From Turritopsis dohrnii (Eukaryota > Cnidaria > Hydrozoa > Anthoathecata > Oceaniidae), in the NCBI GenBank assembly GCA_027922465.2, contig BQMF02000665.1:1-64000 (forward strand): a stretch of 64,000 bases of DNA. Direction: 5' to 3'. Below are positions 11,741-21,776 of the stretch, in pieces. The number at the start of each line of letters is the position of its first letter. Positions within the stretch are counted from its first letter, which is position 1. The notes under the pieces were generated by a model, which was given only the letters and a program-made list of their open reading frames with translations, ran no database searches and was not told where the DNA came from. A program made the translations under genes and the position numbers.

Positions 11741-12406
11741 CTATTTAAGTTGGAAGAAATAAAAATTGTTTATGATCTGTGTAGGTGCATCGTGGCGTGG
11801 CGTAGGAGGTCTTCGTTGGTGGCGTAGAGGCTGTTGTGGTGTGGGTGGCGTCGGGAGTAGTGTGCGTCGTATTTGACTTGGTAGGGGTGGACGTGGACGA
11901 TGTAGAGGTGGACGAAATTGCTGTGTTGTTGGTGGTGTTGGTGTAGGAAGTAGCGTGCGGCGTGTTTGTCGGTGTTGTTGTGCTGCGGTTGGTGCGGGTG
12001 TGGGAAGAAGTGGACGACGTGCTTGTTGTGTTGTGGGTGTGGCGGATGTGTGGAGCAAGGTTCTGCGTTGTGTTTGCTGTGCGTTCGTGTGTGCTGGTGT
12101 TGGTAATAGGGTGCGTCTTGGTTTGTTTTGTTGGATGCTGGATGTTGGATGCTGGGTGATCGTGTTGTGTTGTTGTTGTGGCTGTGCATTTTCGCGAATA
12201 ATTGTAAGTGTATTCTTGTTGCGTAAACGGATGTCCATGCTTTGGAATGTTTTTGTGCGTGTGGGCGATTGTGTCGGCGACGAAAGAGGCGTAAATGTTG
12301 GCGTGGGCGTTTCCGAAATGTCTATGCGTTGAAATTTTAGTTGAATGTCTGTGGTGAGATGCATCGTGTCGTGTACTTCTATAGTTTTCTTGTCGGCTGA
12401 ATCCAT
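11741..12406 (-). CDS. Pro/Thr/Gln-rich repeat protein of the Penelope-like element
   Basis: A 221-residue ORF from the ATG at 12406. The middle carries about five imperfect repeats of 15-30 residues, each beginning RRTLLPTP or a variant (RRTLLHTS, RRPLLPTP), separated by Thr/Gln/Ala-rich linkers. It is low-complexity, basic and probably disordered. It lies between the ORF at 12907-12443 and the RT in the same orientation. No known domain is recognised; nucleic-acid binding like a Gag-type ORF1 protein is only a guess. Because the DNA is so skewed, the other two frames are also largely open here, so some doubt remains that this frame is used. Confidence 0.45.
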   Translation of the reverse strand: MDSADKKTIEVHDTMHLTTDIQLKFQRIDISETPTPTFTPLSSPTQSPTRTKTFQSMDIRLRNKNTLTIIRENAQPQQQHNTITQHPTSSIQQNKPRRTLLPTPAHTNAQQTQRRTLLHTSATPTTQQARRPLLPTPAPTAAQQHRQTRRTLLPTPTPPTTQQFRPPLHRPRPPLPSQIRRTLLPTPPTPQQPLRHQRRPPTPRHDAPTQIINNFYFFQLK

Positions 12407-12442
12407 ATTAACCTATACGGTGGAAAGAAGTTTGATTATCTT

Positions 12443-12907
12443 TTAGTTGATATAGATGGTGTCGTCGTCTTCTTGTGTGCTTCTTGTTTTTATAGTTCCG
12501 TTGATATATGTGATTGTGTTATTGGTGATGTCGTGATAGTACCAGATTGTGTTTTTTGTGGTGAGGTTGTTGCATATCCATTTGATTTGGTAATGGCGTT
12601 TGTTAATTCTGTTTTTGTCGTATGCGTAAGAACAATATAAATGTTGCATTATTAAAGAGGGTGCACATCCATTTCCGTATGCGAAAAGTATAAGCTTGAA
12701 CGTGTTTCTATCCGATATTGGTGTGTCCCAGAAGATCATTTGTATGTGTAGAGGCCATGAGTGAAATGGAAAGAAAGCGTCGCCGTCGAGTTTTTCGAAA
12801 ATTTCGTGTCGTAAATGGAGGAAAGTTTTCGATTTGGTGTTGTATCGTTTGGATGCATCCTTTAGCGATGTGTGATCATTGCTGTTTGCATATGTTTTGT
12901 ACGACAT
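12443..12907 (-). CDS. Unrecognised 154-aa protein upstream of Penelope-like RT
   Basis: Starts at ATG 12907. Unlike its neighbour it has a normal, mixed composition that suggests a folded domain: hydrophobic and aromatic blocks (FFPFHSWPLHIQMIFWDTP, FKLILFAYGNGCAP, then KWICNN and IWYYHD) and a C-terminal acidic tail. Only 36 nt separate it from the next ORF, so both probably sit on one element transcript. It does not look like GIY-YIG, capsid or zinc-knuckle proteins. An accessory or ORF1-type role is inferred from position only. Confidence 0.6.
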   Translation of the reverse strand: MSYKTYANSNDHTSLKDASKRYNTKSKTFLHLRHEIFEKLDGDAFFPFHSWPLHIQMIFWDTPISDRNTFKLILFAYGNGCAPSLIMQHLYCSYAYDKNRINKRHYQIKWICNNLTTKNTIWYYHDITNNTITYINGTIKTRSTQEDDDTIYIN

Positions 12908-13119
12908 CTAAATAATATGGGGGAACGGATTATTGATGAGAGACGCTTATTGATGAAGCCTTTCGTGTCGCGTCTTCCTTACGGTTTATGTAGCACTCGA
13001 GTTTCGTTGCATGTGAGAATGATTAATTAGATACATAATCGAATGTTTAAAATAGAATTCTGAACTGGCTGGAATGTGGAATGAATGTTAACAGCAAAAC
13101 TTTAGGTCCGTCATTTGAA

Positions 13120-13445
13120 GTATTCTTAAGTTTGACGGTCGTTGAATAGATGAGGACACCACGGAGGAGTTGTAAAAATAGGTGCCTCGTGTGACCTGAA
13201 ATTCCTCGTTTTTAATGACATATCCTCAGTGGTGGGTATTCAGGTGAATCATATTGGGGTATTCTTTGGTTTGATGATCGTTGAGTTGATGAGGACACCA
13301 TGGAGGAGTGGTGAGCATTGGAGTGAACACATGGAAGGAATTCATGGAAGTCTTCGTTTAATATGGAAATCCTCGTTTTTAATGGTGTGTTTTTAGCAGT
13401 GAGTCTACAGGTTTGCCATATTGGGTATTTTTAAAGTTAATCAAC
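13120..13445 (-). repeat. 5' tandem-repeat array, part 1
   Basis: Two units of about 140-170 bp, each containing GATGAGGACACC followed by GGAGGAGT and later TCCTCGTTTTTAATG (plus strand). The 'GACACC' marks fall at about 13160 and 13299. The array stops at 13445 in mid-unit and resumes in phase at about 16105, showing that the DNA between is a later insertion. Confidence 0.75.
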
Positions 13446-14819
13446 GAAGATATATAGAGCTTGTGATAGATGAACAGCGGTAAATTCACGCATGCATAAG
13501 AAATGTACTAACACGTCCGTATACTATTACTATGTACAGTGTTCTACAAGTTTTAATGTAATAGCATTCGGCGGGTTTGCCATTCGGGTTTGTTTGCCTA
13601 TTATTGTGTATATAGTCGATGGAATGTAAACACAGGCGAAGACTTCAAACTTTTGAATTGATTTAGAAAGCAAGCCATGTGGAAATGTTGCTTGTATTCA
13701 AGATATCTCCGGCAAAGATTTTCAATTTCTATATGACTTTTTCACAGAATGGCGTGGAATTTACTTTCTCTCCAGACTGGTTTAGAAGAAATTTTCTGTA
13801 TTTCATTTATCAATATTTTGGATTCGATGCTAATATGGTGTGAATTATGACCACACTTTCCTCTTATGAAAGCAGTGGGTGTGCCTTGTTAACTTAACAG
13901 TCCTCTTATGGTTGAAGCATTGTAACATAAAAGTATGACCGGGGCTTCCTAACTTCTTTTTTCACTGAAAAGGCTAGACCCTAGGAAGAAAAAAAAACAT
14001 TTGATTTCGACATTTGTGTACATTTGAGATTTGTATTTTTAAATCAACAAAACAATGTATATTTCGCTAATACACAACAATTCAGCATATAATATTTTTT
14101 TTCTCATTTTTAACCAAAAGGTTATATACCAAAAAAGAACATGAGTAACATGAGTGGTAATCAACAAGAACAACACTGAAATTTCATTTTTGTTCTGAGA
14201 TGGCAGATGTTACATAATTTTGTTGAAATTGTTTGTTGATTCTCACCCCCTCAAATATAAATCAAGTTACAAATATCATTTTTAACTGCATAGAGAACTG
14301 CAGGAGAACACAAAAAATAACTTGTTGCAAATTTAAGGTATCATCCACACATCAGTCATCACTGCCTACTACTACAGTGAAAAAGAGGATAGACAGCTGG
14401 GTTGGTAGTGTGATGGTAGACTTTCCTTTCCTGATTTTCCAAAAAGCAACAAAGCATAAAAGGCATATATAAATATAATATAGGTACCAAAAGATGAAAT
14501 ATAAGACAAAAAGAAAATAGTCTACATTGTTCTCCAACCTATGCACTGCCTGTGTTAACTTAACAGCAACATTTATTTTAAAATGTTGCTGAGGGAGGCT
14601 CTTCAGTATTCTGTTGTTGTCAATTTTTAAATAAAAGATAGTGTAACACAGGGAATAGGGTGAAATCTATTAAAGGGATTTCTGCGTACAAAATGATAAT
14701 TTATAAATATGATAGAGCTGAAAAAGTTGTTTAACAAGTCTCTTTTCAGTATTTCAATTATTTATAGTTTCTGAGATATTTCGTTTTTAAAATCTTATAT
14801 TTAATTTATGCAATGCATA

Positions 14820-15006
14820 TTTATGATGTAATAAGATAGTAACTTACACTTTTTATTGCAATAACTTTAGATATGATTAATATTACATCGTTATGCTATG
14901 AAGTAGAGGCTTCCACTCTGAGTTGATTTATAGAAGAATGAAGTCACAATATTTACTAATTCAGAAGTTATACACACTAACAAAATACTATCTTATTACA
15001 TCATAA
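14820..15006. mobile_element. Small inverted-repeat element (MITE)
   Basis: A 187-bp segment bounded by a 20-bp inverted repeat (TATGATGTAATAAGATAGTA at the left, its complement at the right). It is internally AT-rich without coding. A TA target duplication is possible. Confidence 0.65.
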
Positions 15007-15385
15007 TTATGCGTTACATAATTTGAACATTTTTAAATTGAAATATCTGCCCAAGGAAACAAAATTTCCACTGTAAAAAGAGTTCTTAAACAACTTTGTG
15101 AGTTCTATCATCATCCCCTGAAATATCGTTTTGGACGCAGGAATATTTTCATAAAGGAGCAAGTTGATTGGCATAGATTGCTTTGATTTTTCGGGACTAT
15201 TCATAAACATGTTTCCCCTAATTTAAAAAAAAATCAAGACACAGGACCCAGAAAAAAGAGCACTCTCTCCCTCTTCTCTACTCTATACTTTTTTTCATTT
15301 TTGAATAAGAACTTATGAAAGCGTTACAGCAAGATACATATATAAAACAATCTATTGCACCCTGCAACATATCCATATATATTGT

Positions 15386-15687
15386 GCAGCGATGGTGTAG
15401 TGGTTAGTACCTTTGAGTGCGACCGCTGTGACCCGTGTTCGAGTCCAGTCATGTCGTATCTCAATGCACCACTCCGATGCGCTTTAAAAGCAGCGTATCA
15501 GCCCATTAGGAGCCATCGACTGACTGCACACTGGCCTTCGGGCAAGTTAGAGCAATGCTATACGTATCTCTGGCGGTAAGTCAACTAATAGTTGCAAGTC
15601 GGCGGGTGGAAGAACCAACCATTACGGATGGAAGCCCAAGGACTAAAAACTCCCGTTACTTACTTACTTACTTACTTACTTACTAAA
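15386..15687 (+). mobile_element. tRNA-derived SINE with (TTAC)n tail
   Basis: The head has an A box TGGTGTAGTGG at about 15394 and a B box GTTCGAGTC at about 15438 in tRNA spacing. A body of about 200 bp follows, and the element ends in a run of TTAC/TACT tetranucleotides at about 15654-15685. This is a standard RNA polymerase III SINE layout. It interrupts the nested insertion, possibly within a former coding stretch. Confidence 0.8.
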
Positions 15688-16037
15688 CACGGACAGTAAA
15701 TCGTATAAAGAATGATTTTAGTCATATTATTTCTAGCCTCTCTACTGTGAGTTTGTCCTTCCAACAACTCAATGTTGTCCATAATAAATTTTAAACATGA
15801 CAATGTGTTAGGGAAGCTCATCGAGTTTTTAAAAAACAGAAAGCGCTCTGTTAAAGCCAAAGCCTCGTCACCTTCACCCACATGTATTCTATATTTTTTT
15901 GCTGAGACCTTTTTCTTCTTTCCGTCATTTTGTTTATTTTGATTTTTTCTATCTTTCTCCCAGCCGTCTCTGGTTTGACTAATGACGAAGGATTCCTTGT
16001 TGTAGATCATATTAATGATTTTAGTGAGTGAAATCAC
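15672..16037 (-). CDS. Possible transposon-borne ORF fragment, unrecognised
   Basis: A 121-residue Lys-rich ORF (NGKKKK-like run in the middle, then GEGDEALALTERFLFFK) that terminates inside the SINE tail. It may be the remnant of a protein of the nested element cut by the SINE; another short open stretch continues on the far side at 15210-15007. No family recognised. Confidence 0.25.
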   Translation of the reverse strand: MISLTKIINMIYNKESFVISQTRDGWEKDRKNQNKQNDGKKKKVSAKKYRIHVGEGDEALALTERFLFFKNSMSFPNTLSCLKFIMDNIELLEGQTHSREARNNMTKIILYTIYCPCLVSK

Positions 16038-16104
16038 GGTAAAATTTGCAAGTCAGCAGTTTTTAAAAATGAGGATCTTCGCTTCTTTTAGCTTCGTTGA
16101 TTAT

Positions 16105-16455
16105 CTTTAAGTTAAATGATCGTTGAATTAATGGGGACACCATGGAGGAGTGGTGAGTGTTGGAATATATAGATACATTGAGATTTTTTCATTTTATATG
16201 GAGTTTGTCGTGCTGAATGGTATGTTTTTAGCAGTAGGTCTTTCAGGTTCATCATATGAGATGTTAATTAGTTTGATGAAAGTTGAATTGATGAAGACAC
16301 CACGGAGGAGTGATGAGTATTGAAATGAGTAGATGCATGGGATTCTTCGTTTAATGTGGAAATCTTCGTTTTGAATGATACATTTTATAAATAAAAGCTC
16401 CAGGTTCCTAAGCTGGGGTGTTCTTGAGTTGATTAATCGTTGATTTGATGATGGC
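16105..16455 (-). repeat. 5' tandem-repeat array, part 2
   Basis: Continues the array in phase after the nested insertion, with GACACC-type marks at about 16141 and 16301 and a partial unit (GATGATGGCAC) that ends exactly at the 27-bp direct repeat. Unit lengths vary from about 139 to 173 bp. Confidence 0.75.
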
Positions 16456-16482
16456 ACTTAAGCATTTGAAACATAATATTTT
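16456..16482. repeat. Right 27-bp direct repeat (target duplication)
   Basis: Perfect match to 8240-8266. It abuts the truncated last tandem unit of the PLE array, marking the element boundary. Confidence 0.75.
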
Positions 16483-16995
16483 GACATTGAATTACATTAA
16501 TTACATTGTTATTGCCATCAGAAGTTCGACCACAGAATCAGCAGCGTAGCACACAAATATTCTTTGCTTGTTTCACATTGATTACTGCTCATCATTTACT
16601 CAAAGAGGTATGTGTCGACAATAGAATTTGAGTTACTCTTGGTTATGCAAATCTTCCACGCGATTTAACGTTCAGGAACTTAGAATGGTCGAGACAAGTT
16701 GTAAACATCGTGGCAAAGGGAATAATGAATCAGAAGATTTTCGTTGCTGTCATAATTACATTTATATTATTGCTTTTTCTCGTTAGAAAACCAAAACAAA
16801 ATGTAAAAGAAAATCCATCTGATTTCTGACAATCACAGAAATATATTTCCTGGTGAATAAGAACTTTTCATTATTGGCAACTTTTAAATCTACTGTTACA
16901 TATTCGTATCGGGAACTGGAATAAGTTCAAAGATTTAACACTGTATATGGAAACCATTTGTTTTTAAATTTGTTTTTCTCTCCTTGATTTTCATT

Positions 16996-18570
16996 CCCAG
17001 CAGGCACCCAATGTTTATCTAACGTTAGTCTAACGTTGGTTCTAGGTTTAACGTTACCAACGTAAAACCAACGTTATTCCAACGTTAACTACTTACGTTA
17101 GTACAACGTTAGAAAGTTACATCAGGACAACGTTAAATTTCGTTAATTTACGTTGTATTAACGTTAGTGTTACGTTAGTTTTTACGTTGTGGTAACGTTA
17201 GTGGTTGGTTAGAATGGAAGTCTTTTTTTTAATTAGTATAACGTTAAATACTTACGTTAGTATAACGTTAGATACTTACGTTAGTATAACGTTAGATACT
17301 TACGTTAGTATAACGTTAAATACTTACGTTAGTATAACGTTAAATTTCGTTAATTTACGTTATACTAACGTTAGTGTTACGTTATTTTTTACGTTGTGGT
17401 AACGTTAGTGGTTGGTTAGAATGGAAGTCTTTTTTTAATTAGTATAACGTTAAATACTTACGTTAGTATAACGTTAGATACTTACGTTAGTATAACGTTA
17501 AATTTCGTTAATTTTACGTTGTGGTAACGTTGGTGGTTGGTTAGAATAGAAGTCTTTTTTTAATTAGTATAACGTTAAATACTTACGTTAGTAAGGGCTA
17601 TCATAGGTAAGTCCTTGAGGATGATATGAATTTTGATTCGCACTTGATACACATTTTCGCTTTTTCAATTAAGAAGTGTATCTCTTGAAAAGAACTCGCT
17701 TTTACCGTGCTAACCTAGTATTTCCTCTCTATTTTACGCATGGTAATATGTCTATTATAATATCTATTATATACTTCGCGCTAGTCTAGCTGTAAAACGA
17801 GAAATCAGTTGGATTATTTAATCTTGGTTTTGCTGGCAAGATCTGTACTACATGACTTATAGATGATAGCTAGAGTATTAGGGCCTGCTACTTGATTATT
17901 TTAATAGAAATCTTTTACTCAAGGTTTCTGATTAATTTTGTTGTATCCCCAGAGTGTTTGCTTTGTTAACATATGAAAGCACAAAATGTCTGTTCTATGG
18001 ACATTAGTCAGCTGGAAAATAGATATCTGTTCTAGCATAAATTTCCATTGATTTTCATTTATTGCAATTTGCCGTAACCACAAGCATTCGTTTAACACCT
18101 TCACTTATATTTGTTTCTTTTTCTTCTATTAGGCATGCGTAAATATTGACATAAAAATATACTTTTCTTGTCAATTAAAGGTAAATATCAACTTCTATGA
18201 CTATTCGCTGTTTTCGTCATTTGTCTTACTTTGTTGGGATGGACACCGGGATTTGTTTATAATGACTTCAGAAGTCATTACAATGTTATAACATTTTGAT
18301 GTTGTTAAAGAAATTTAACGTTGTCCTGATGTAACTTTCTAACGTTATGCTAACGTAAGTATTTAACGTTATACTAACGTAAGTATTTAACGTTATACTA
18401 ACGTAAGTATCTAACGTTATACTAACGTAAGTATCTAACGTTATACTAACGTAAGTATCTAACGTTATACTAATTAAAAAAAGACTTCCATTCTAACCAA
18501 CCACTAACGTTACCACAACGTAAAAAATAACGTAACACTAACGTTAGTATAACGTTGGGTGCCTGCTGGG
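16996..18570. mobile_element. Fold-back element with AACGTT minisatellite arms
   Basis: The ends are an inverted repeat, CCCAGCAGGCACCCA at 16996-17010 and its complement at 18556-18570. Both arms are filled with a 24-bp minisatellite (TACTTACGTTAGTATAACGT plus a short AT extension) in opposite orientation, so the whole element can fold into a long hairpin. The central 700 bp are unrelated. The inverted duplicate has an empty site here (near 55040). The left arm contains an accidental 65-aa ORF of eight-residue repeats. Confidence 0.85.
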
Positions 18571-19915
18571 TTATAATTACTTTTTTACTGTTTCCAAAAT
18601 TCTAATAAGAACATATTATGATTTTGTCAGAATGACGTATCCATTATTTCTGCCTGGAGATCAATTTTTCGTGTTTATACATTGCATCTTGATATTCACT
18701 GAAAATAACTTGTGTTTTTTTATTAAACGTTTGAAATCAAAACACTTGATTGCTTAATACTGCATTAAAAGAATGGTCATATCCTTATAATGACTTCATG
18801 CATGATTTAGTTTATAAACATTTGTCTTTTCGATTCATTCACATGTATGATTTCTAATATGACCATGGCTGGTTTCATTGTGTGCATCATGAAGAAAGAA
18901 GAACACCGATTTAATCTGAGAAAAAAAAACCTTATTTGGCAAATTGAACTGTTGTTGTTGTTATCTTGTCTCTTCCATTGCGATCTTATAGGAAGGAACA
19001 GATTTTAAAGAAACTATCGAAAATTGACGTTTCATGCTCGTGTAAAATATTATTTCTATCTTCGCGTTGAAGCTTATGTCACAAGATACATGTTTCAGGT
19101 GTATTTCTGTTATTTAAAGCCATTTGTTTCTATTATTGTATTATCACTTCACAGTTCAGTCAATGATGTTCAAAGCGATTTCGAACTTCGCGCCATATTT
19201 GTTTTGATTTTGATTGCTTTGATCACGGAGAATAAGATTTACATTTTAAGCCGGCCATTGCCGCTTTAAAATGAAAACCACACTATTTATGCGTTCATGC
19301 GTTTGAAAGCAAAGTCAGTGCACGATAATAATAAAAACATCGGGCTACTTCAATCTGCGGCCAAGAACTCAGATAATTTTAAAAGATTTTGACAAACCTT
19401 TCATCGTGACATTCTTGCATATGTTCATCGGAAGGTCATTGAAGATTTTCAATGTATCGTTTTTAAGCGAAATTGTGACAAATCCTTTTGAAACATTGTA
19501 TTCTTTTCGTATGCCGTCTGATTTCACAAATGATTTTGGATAATGTAAGTATCATCTTATGAATGAAAAAATTATTTCAGGTGTATAAGGCTTTGTCAAG
19601 AGTAATCAATGTCAATTTATGAATTTAATCGTCGAATATCTGGCATACTTGAAACAATTAGAACTGCTGAAGCAAAGACAAGAACAACGAATGTCAATGT
19701 GAAGTGTTAGCCAGCCATACTTGGTTAAGAAATAATACTACCTGGAAACATTGATTCAAAGATGTCTTCAGTGATCCATTCAATCATTTTTAAATTAAAA
19801 TTCGTGAATTGATGTATAAAGTTAAGACGGGTTTTAGATAAGGCTTTAGCCCAAGCAATGGTTTAGTCTTTTTTAAGCTTTCAATCCATTCCAAAATTTA
19901 TGTGCAGTGCTTTGA

Positions 19916-20390
19916 ATGTCAACTTCGATGTATTATATTCGTGTCTTTCTAACAAAGGAAGCCACGACAGCCAAATTACATCTTCCATATCTTTGTGTTT
20001 TGGGAGATCGAAACCAGCAGGCTGAAGGTCCTGTACATTTTAAAGTTTTTTCAGTAAATAAACAGGATTCAACTGAGCTCTCTTCTCTCATCCCTGCATT
20101 AAAAACTTTCAAGCAAAACACAAGATATTCATCTAATTGCCATGATCACACTGTCAGCATCCCAAAATCATCAAAAAATTTCTACCTACAAAGTTTCATT
20201 CCTCGCTCCGCCACTCTCTGGAATTCTTTACCCCAGTCTGTTTTTCCTTCTCATTATAATCTTCAACACTTTAAATGTAATGTTCATCGTCACCTTACCT
20301 CCTTGTACCTCAATACTCATTAGTGGTTTTAAACCTTGCATTGAGCGACAAATTAAAAAAAAACAAACAAACAAACAAAAAACTTAAGGT
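19916..20390 (+). pseudogene. LINE 3' end fragment (RT ORF C-terminus and tail)
   Basis: The ORF tail carries the C-terminal signature of many CR1/L2/Jockey-group ORF2 proteins (SFIPRSATLWNSLPQSVFPS, then a FKCNVHRHL block), followed by a short 3' UTR ending in an A-rich (AAAC)n run at about 20357-20385. The RT domain itself is absent, so the copy is 5'-truncated. The region from about 20140 also exists, inverted, at 52433-52585, so the insertion predates the duplication. Confidence 0.65.
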
Positions 20391-20922
20391 AAAAAGCCAC
20401 ATTTTCTCAAGTCAAAACTCTTTAGACGGAGTATCATATTCCAATCTTACATATCAGCATGTTGATGTTTTTGTTTTTTCCATGTATTTAAATCCATAGG
20501 TGTTTGAAATCATGACCATGTTCCTTTCCTACTTTGTAAATTATGAAACTGTAAACGTAAATATCAACTTCTTGTAACTTCATCTAATTATCTACAAAGG
20601 TTCTTTGTGACTCTGAAGTGAGTGTAAGCCATAGTAGTTGACGAAAGTCAGTTTTCAATTTTGCTTATCATAGTCATCTTCCAGCTTTAGTGTTGCTGTT
20701 ACACGGTGGTATACAATTGTCAATGATATATAAACGAAGCGCTAGATGTCCAACTTCTGTAAAATCACGCTTACAGAAGTGAGGTATTGGTAGCCATTTT
20801 TAATATTAGCAAAGAGTTCTTTGGTGTATGGGAAATTACACACGAACTGAAGAGAAATAAACTTTAACTTTATTATTATAGGTATGGCTTGTTGGTTGCA
20901 ACTGTCCTAAAACAACATAAAA

Positions 20923-21355
20923 CAAGATTCGCAAAAATGCGACTATATATTTTCCCCAAAGTTGCGAAATTTTTGTCAATAATATCAATAAACAATGATA
21001 ACCATGAGAAAAATGTGTGATAAAGTAATTACAGTATAACTACCATCAACCTGATACTCAGATAAAAATGCCGTCCTTACTAAAGTACGTTTCAAGTGAA
21101 CTTGCACAGTTTTTATAAATGCTTGGCAAATTTGAAGGTTATGAGATATTTTAAAAAATTCTTTTTGCGCTGTGTCGAGCTTAAGCACTTTTTCATGATA
21201 AAATTTGGAAGAATAATGAAAATGGAAGAAGGAAAACGAAGATGAAAAAAACGACCTTTTTATAGAAGAGCTCAGGTTTTTGTGAGCCAAACTTCAATCT
21301 TTGATCGTTCAAAAGGCAAAATAATTTTACAAAAAAGTAAAATATAATCCCTTAA
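20923..21355 (-). mobile_element. Helentron-like copy H3, 3' end
   Basis: The terminal ~170 bp match the 3' ends of H1, H2 and H5 (GATGGTAGTTATAC through GGGGAAAATATATAGTCGCA). The adjacent ~250 bp differ from the other copies and contain a 101-aa minus ORF (21290-20985) with no recognised domain. The copy is interrupted at a TTAA by the piggyBac-like element. Confidence 0.5.
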
Positions 21356-21364
21356 AGTCACTTA

Positions 21365-21748
21365 GGGGCTGATTACATGATCCCGGTTAGCCGGGACGAA
21401 ATTTCATCCCTCCTTGCCGAGGTCTTGGCATCCTGGTCAAATCATCATAAATTTCCCATCGCGATTACATGATAAAAGTTTCATCTCGGATATTAAGAGC
21501 CGGGATCTCGGTTAGGCGGGATGAAATTTTCCCATGTAATCGCTTCATTCCGGTCAACCGGACAAGTTTGAGGTTTGAACATGCGTAGTTTGTCAAAAGT
21601 ATCGTTTCCTCTTTTAAAGGCAGGTTTGGCTTTGTCCCGTCCCGCCTAAATGGCATGAAAATTTTGCATATAACACTGAGTTGAAATTCACCTCGGCAAG
21701 GCGGGATGAAAGTTCTTCCAGGCTAACCGGGATCATGTAATCAGCCCC
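21365..21748. mobile_element. Harbinger-like MITE 1
   Basis: 384 bp with inverted ends GGGGCTGATTACATGATCCC, extending to about 28 bp and with further internal palindromic pieces. It is flanked by TTA and CTA, a 3-bp duplication with one change. The uninterrupted host sequence is seen at 25389-25402. The TTA target and GGGGCTG end suit PIF/Harbinger. Confidence 0.75.
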
Positions 21749-21776
21749 CTAGGTCGCACATTTTAACGTATTCACT

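Larger units (their letters stand above)
13446..16104. mobile_element. 2.66-kb insertion nested in the PLE repeat array
   Basis: Its ends form an 11-bp inverted repeat, AATCAACGAAG at 13446 and CTTCGTTGATT at the right end. The flanks TAAAGTTA and TTAAGTTA look like an 8-bp target duplication with one mismatch. Removing it restores the tandem unit. Superfamily not identifiable; an 8-bp duplication would suit hAT. Inside are a small inverted-repeat element, a tRNA-derived SINE and a possible ORF at its right end. Confidence 0.6.
8267..16455 (-). mobile_element. Penelope-like retroelement with nested insertion
   Basis: The element runs on the minus strand from a tandem-repeat 5' zone (16455 down to about 13120) through four ORFs (12907 to 9556) to a 1.3-kb 3' region ending at 8267. 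The RT carries hallmarks of Penelope-like elements: YGLPKIHKKNHPLRPIVS, motif A TADVKSLYTNIP, motif B-like GTSMGTRMAPP and catalytic IDD. The N-terminal part has the characteristic LTSAQKKLLHKGLGFIPTP block. No C-terminal GIY-YIG endonuclease follows the RT, which is unusual for most animal members. The sense strand is strikingly A+C-rich from about 12.9 to 8.3 kb. Minus a 2.66-kb nested insertion, it is about 5.5 kb. Confidence 0.8.

Noticed and set aside
11955..12332. Plus-strand 125-aa Cys/Val-rich ORF
   Set aside because: It is the antisense shadow of the A+C-rich repeat ORF on the minus strand; its Val/Cys/Gly content is explained by GT-rich DNA.
15392..15460. Functional tRNA gene
   Set aside because: A and B boxes are present but the acceptor arms do not pair and the sequence continues into a SINE body and tail.
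15386..15687. SINE at 15.4 kb mobilised by the RTE LINE at 59-62 kb because both have a 4-bp microsatellite tail
   Set aside because: In sense orientation the SINE tail is (TTAC)n and the LINE tail is (TAAG)n; these are reverse complements, not the same tail, so a shared 3' end is not supported.
17205..17402. 65-aa repeat protein with NTYVSITL units
   Set aside because: It is the translation of the 24-bp minisatellite in the fold-back element; period divisible by three makes it open by chance.
16620..18600. CRISPR-like array from the regular 24-bp repeats
   Set aside because: Repeats are contiguous without unique spacers, lie in mirrored arms of a eukaryotic fold-back element, and there are no cas genes.
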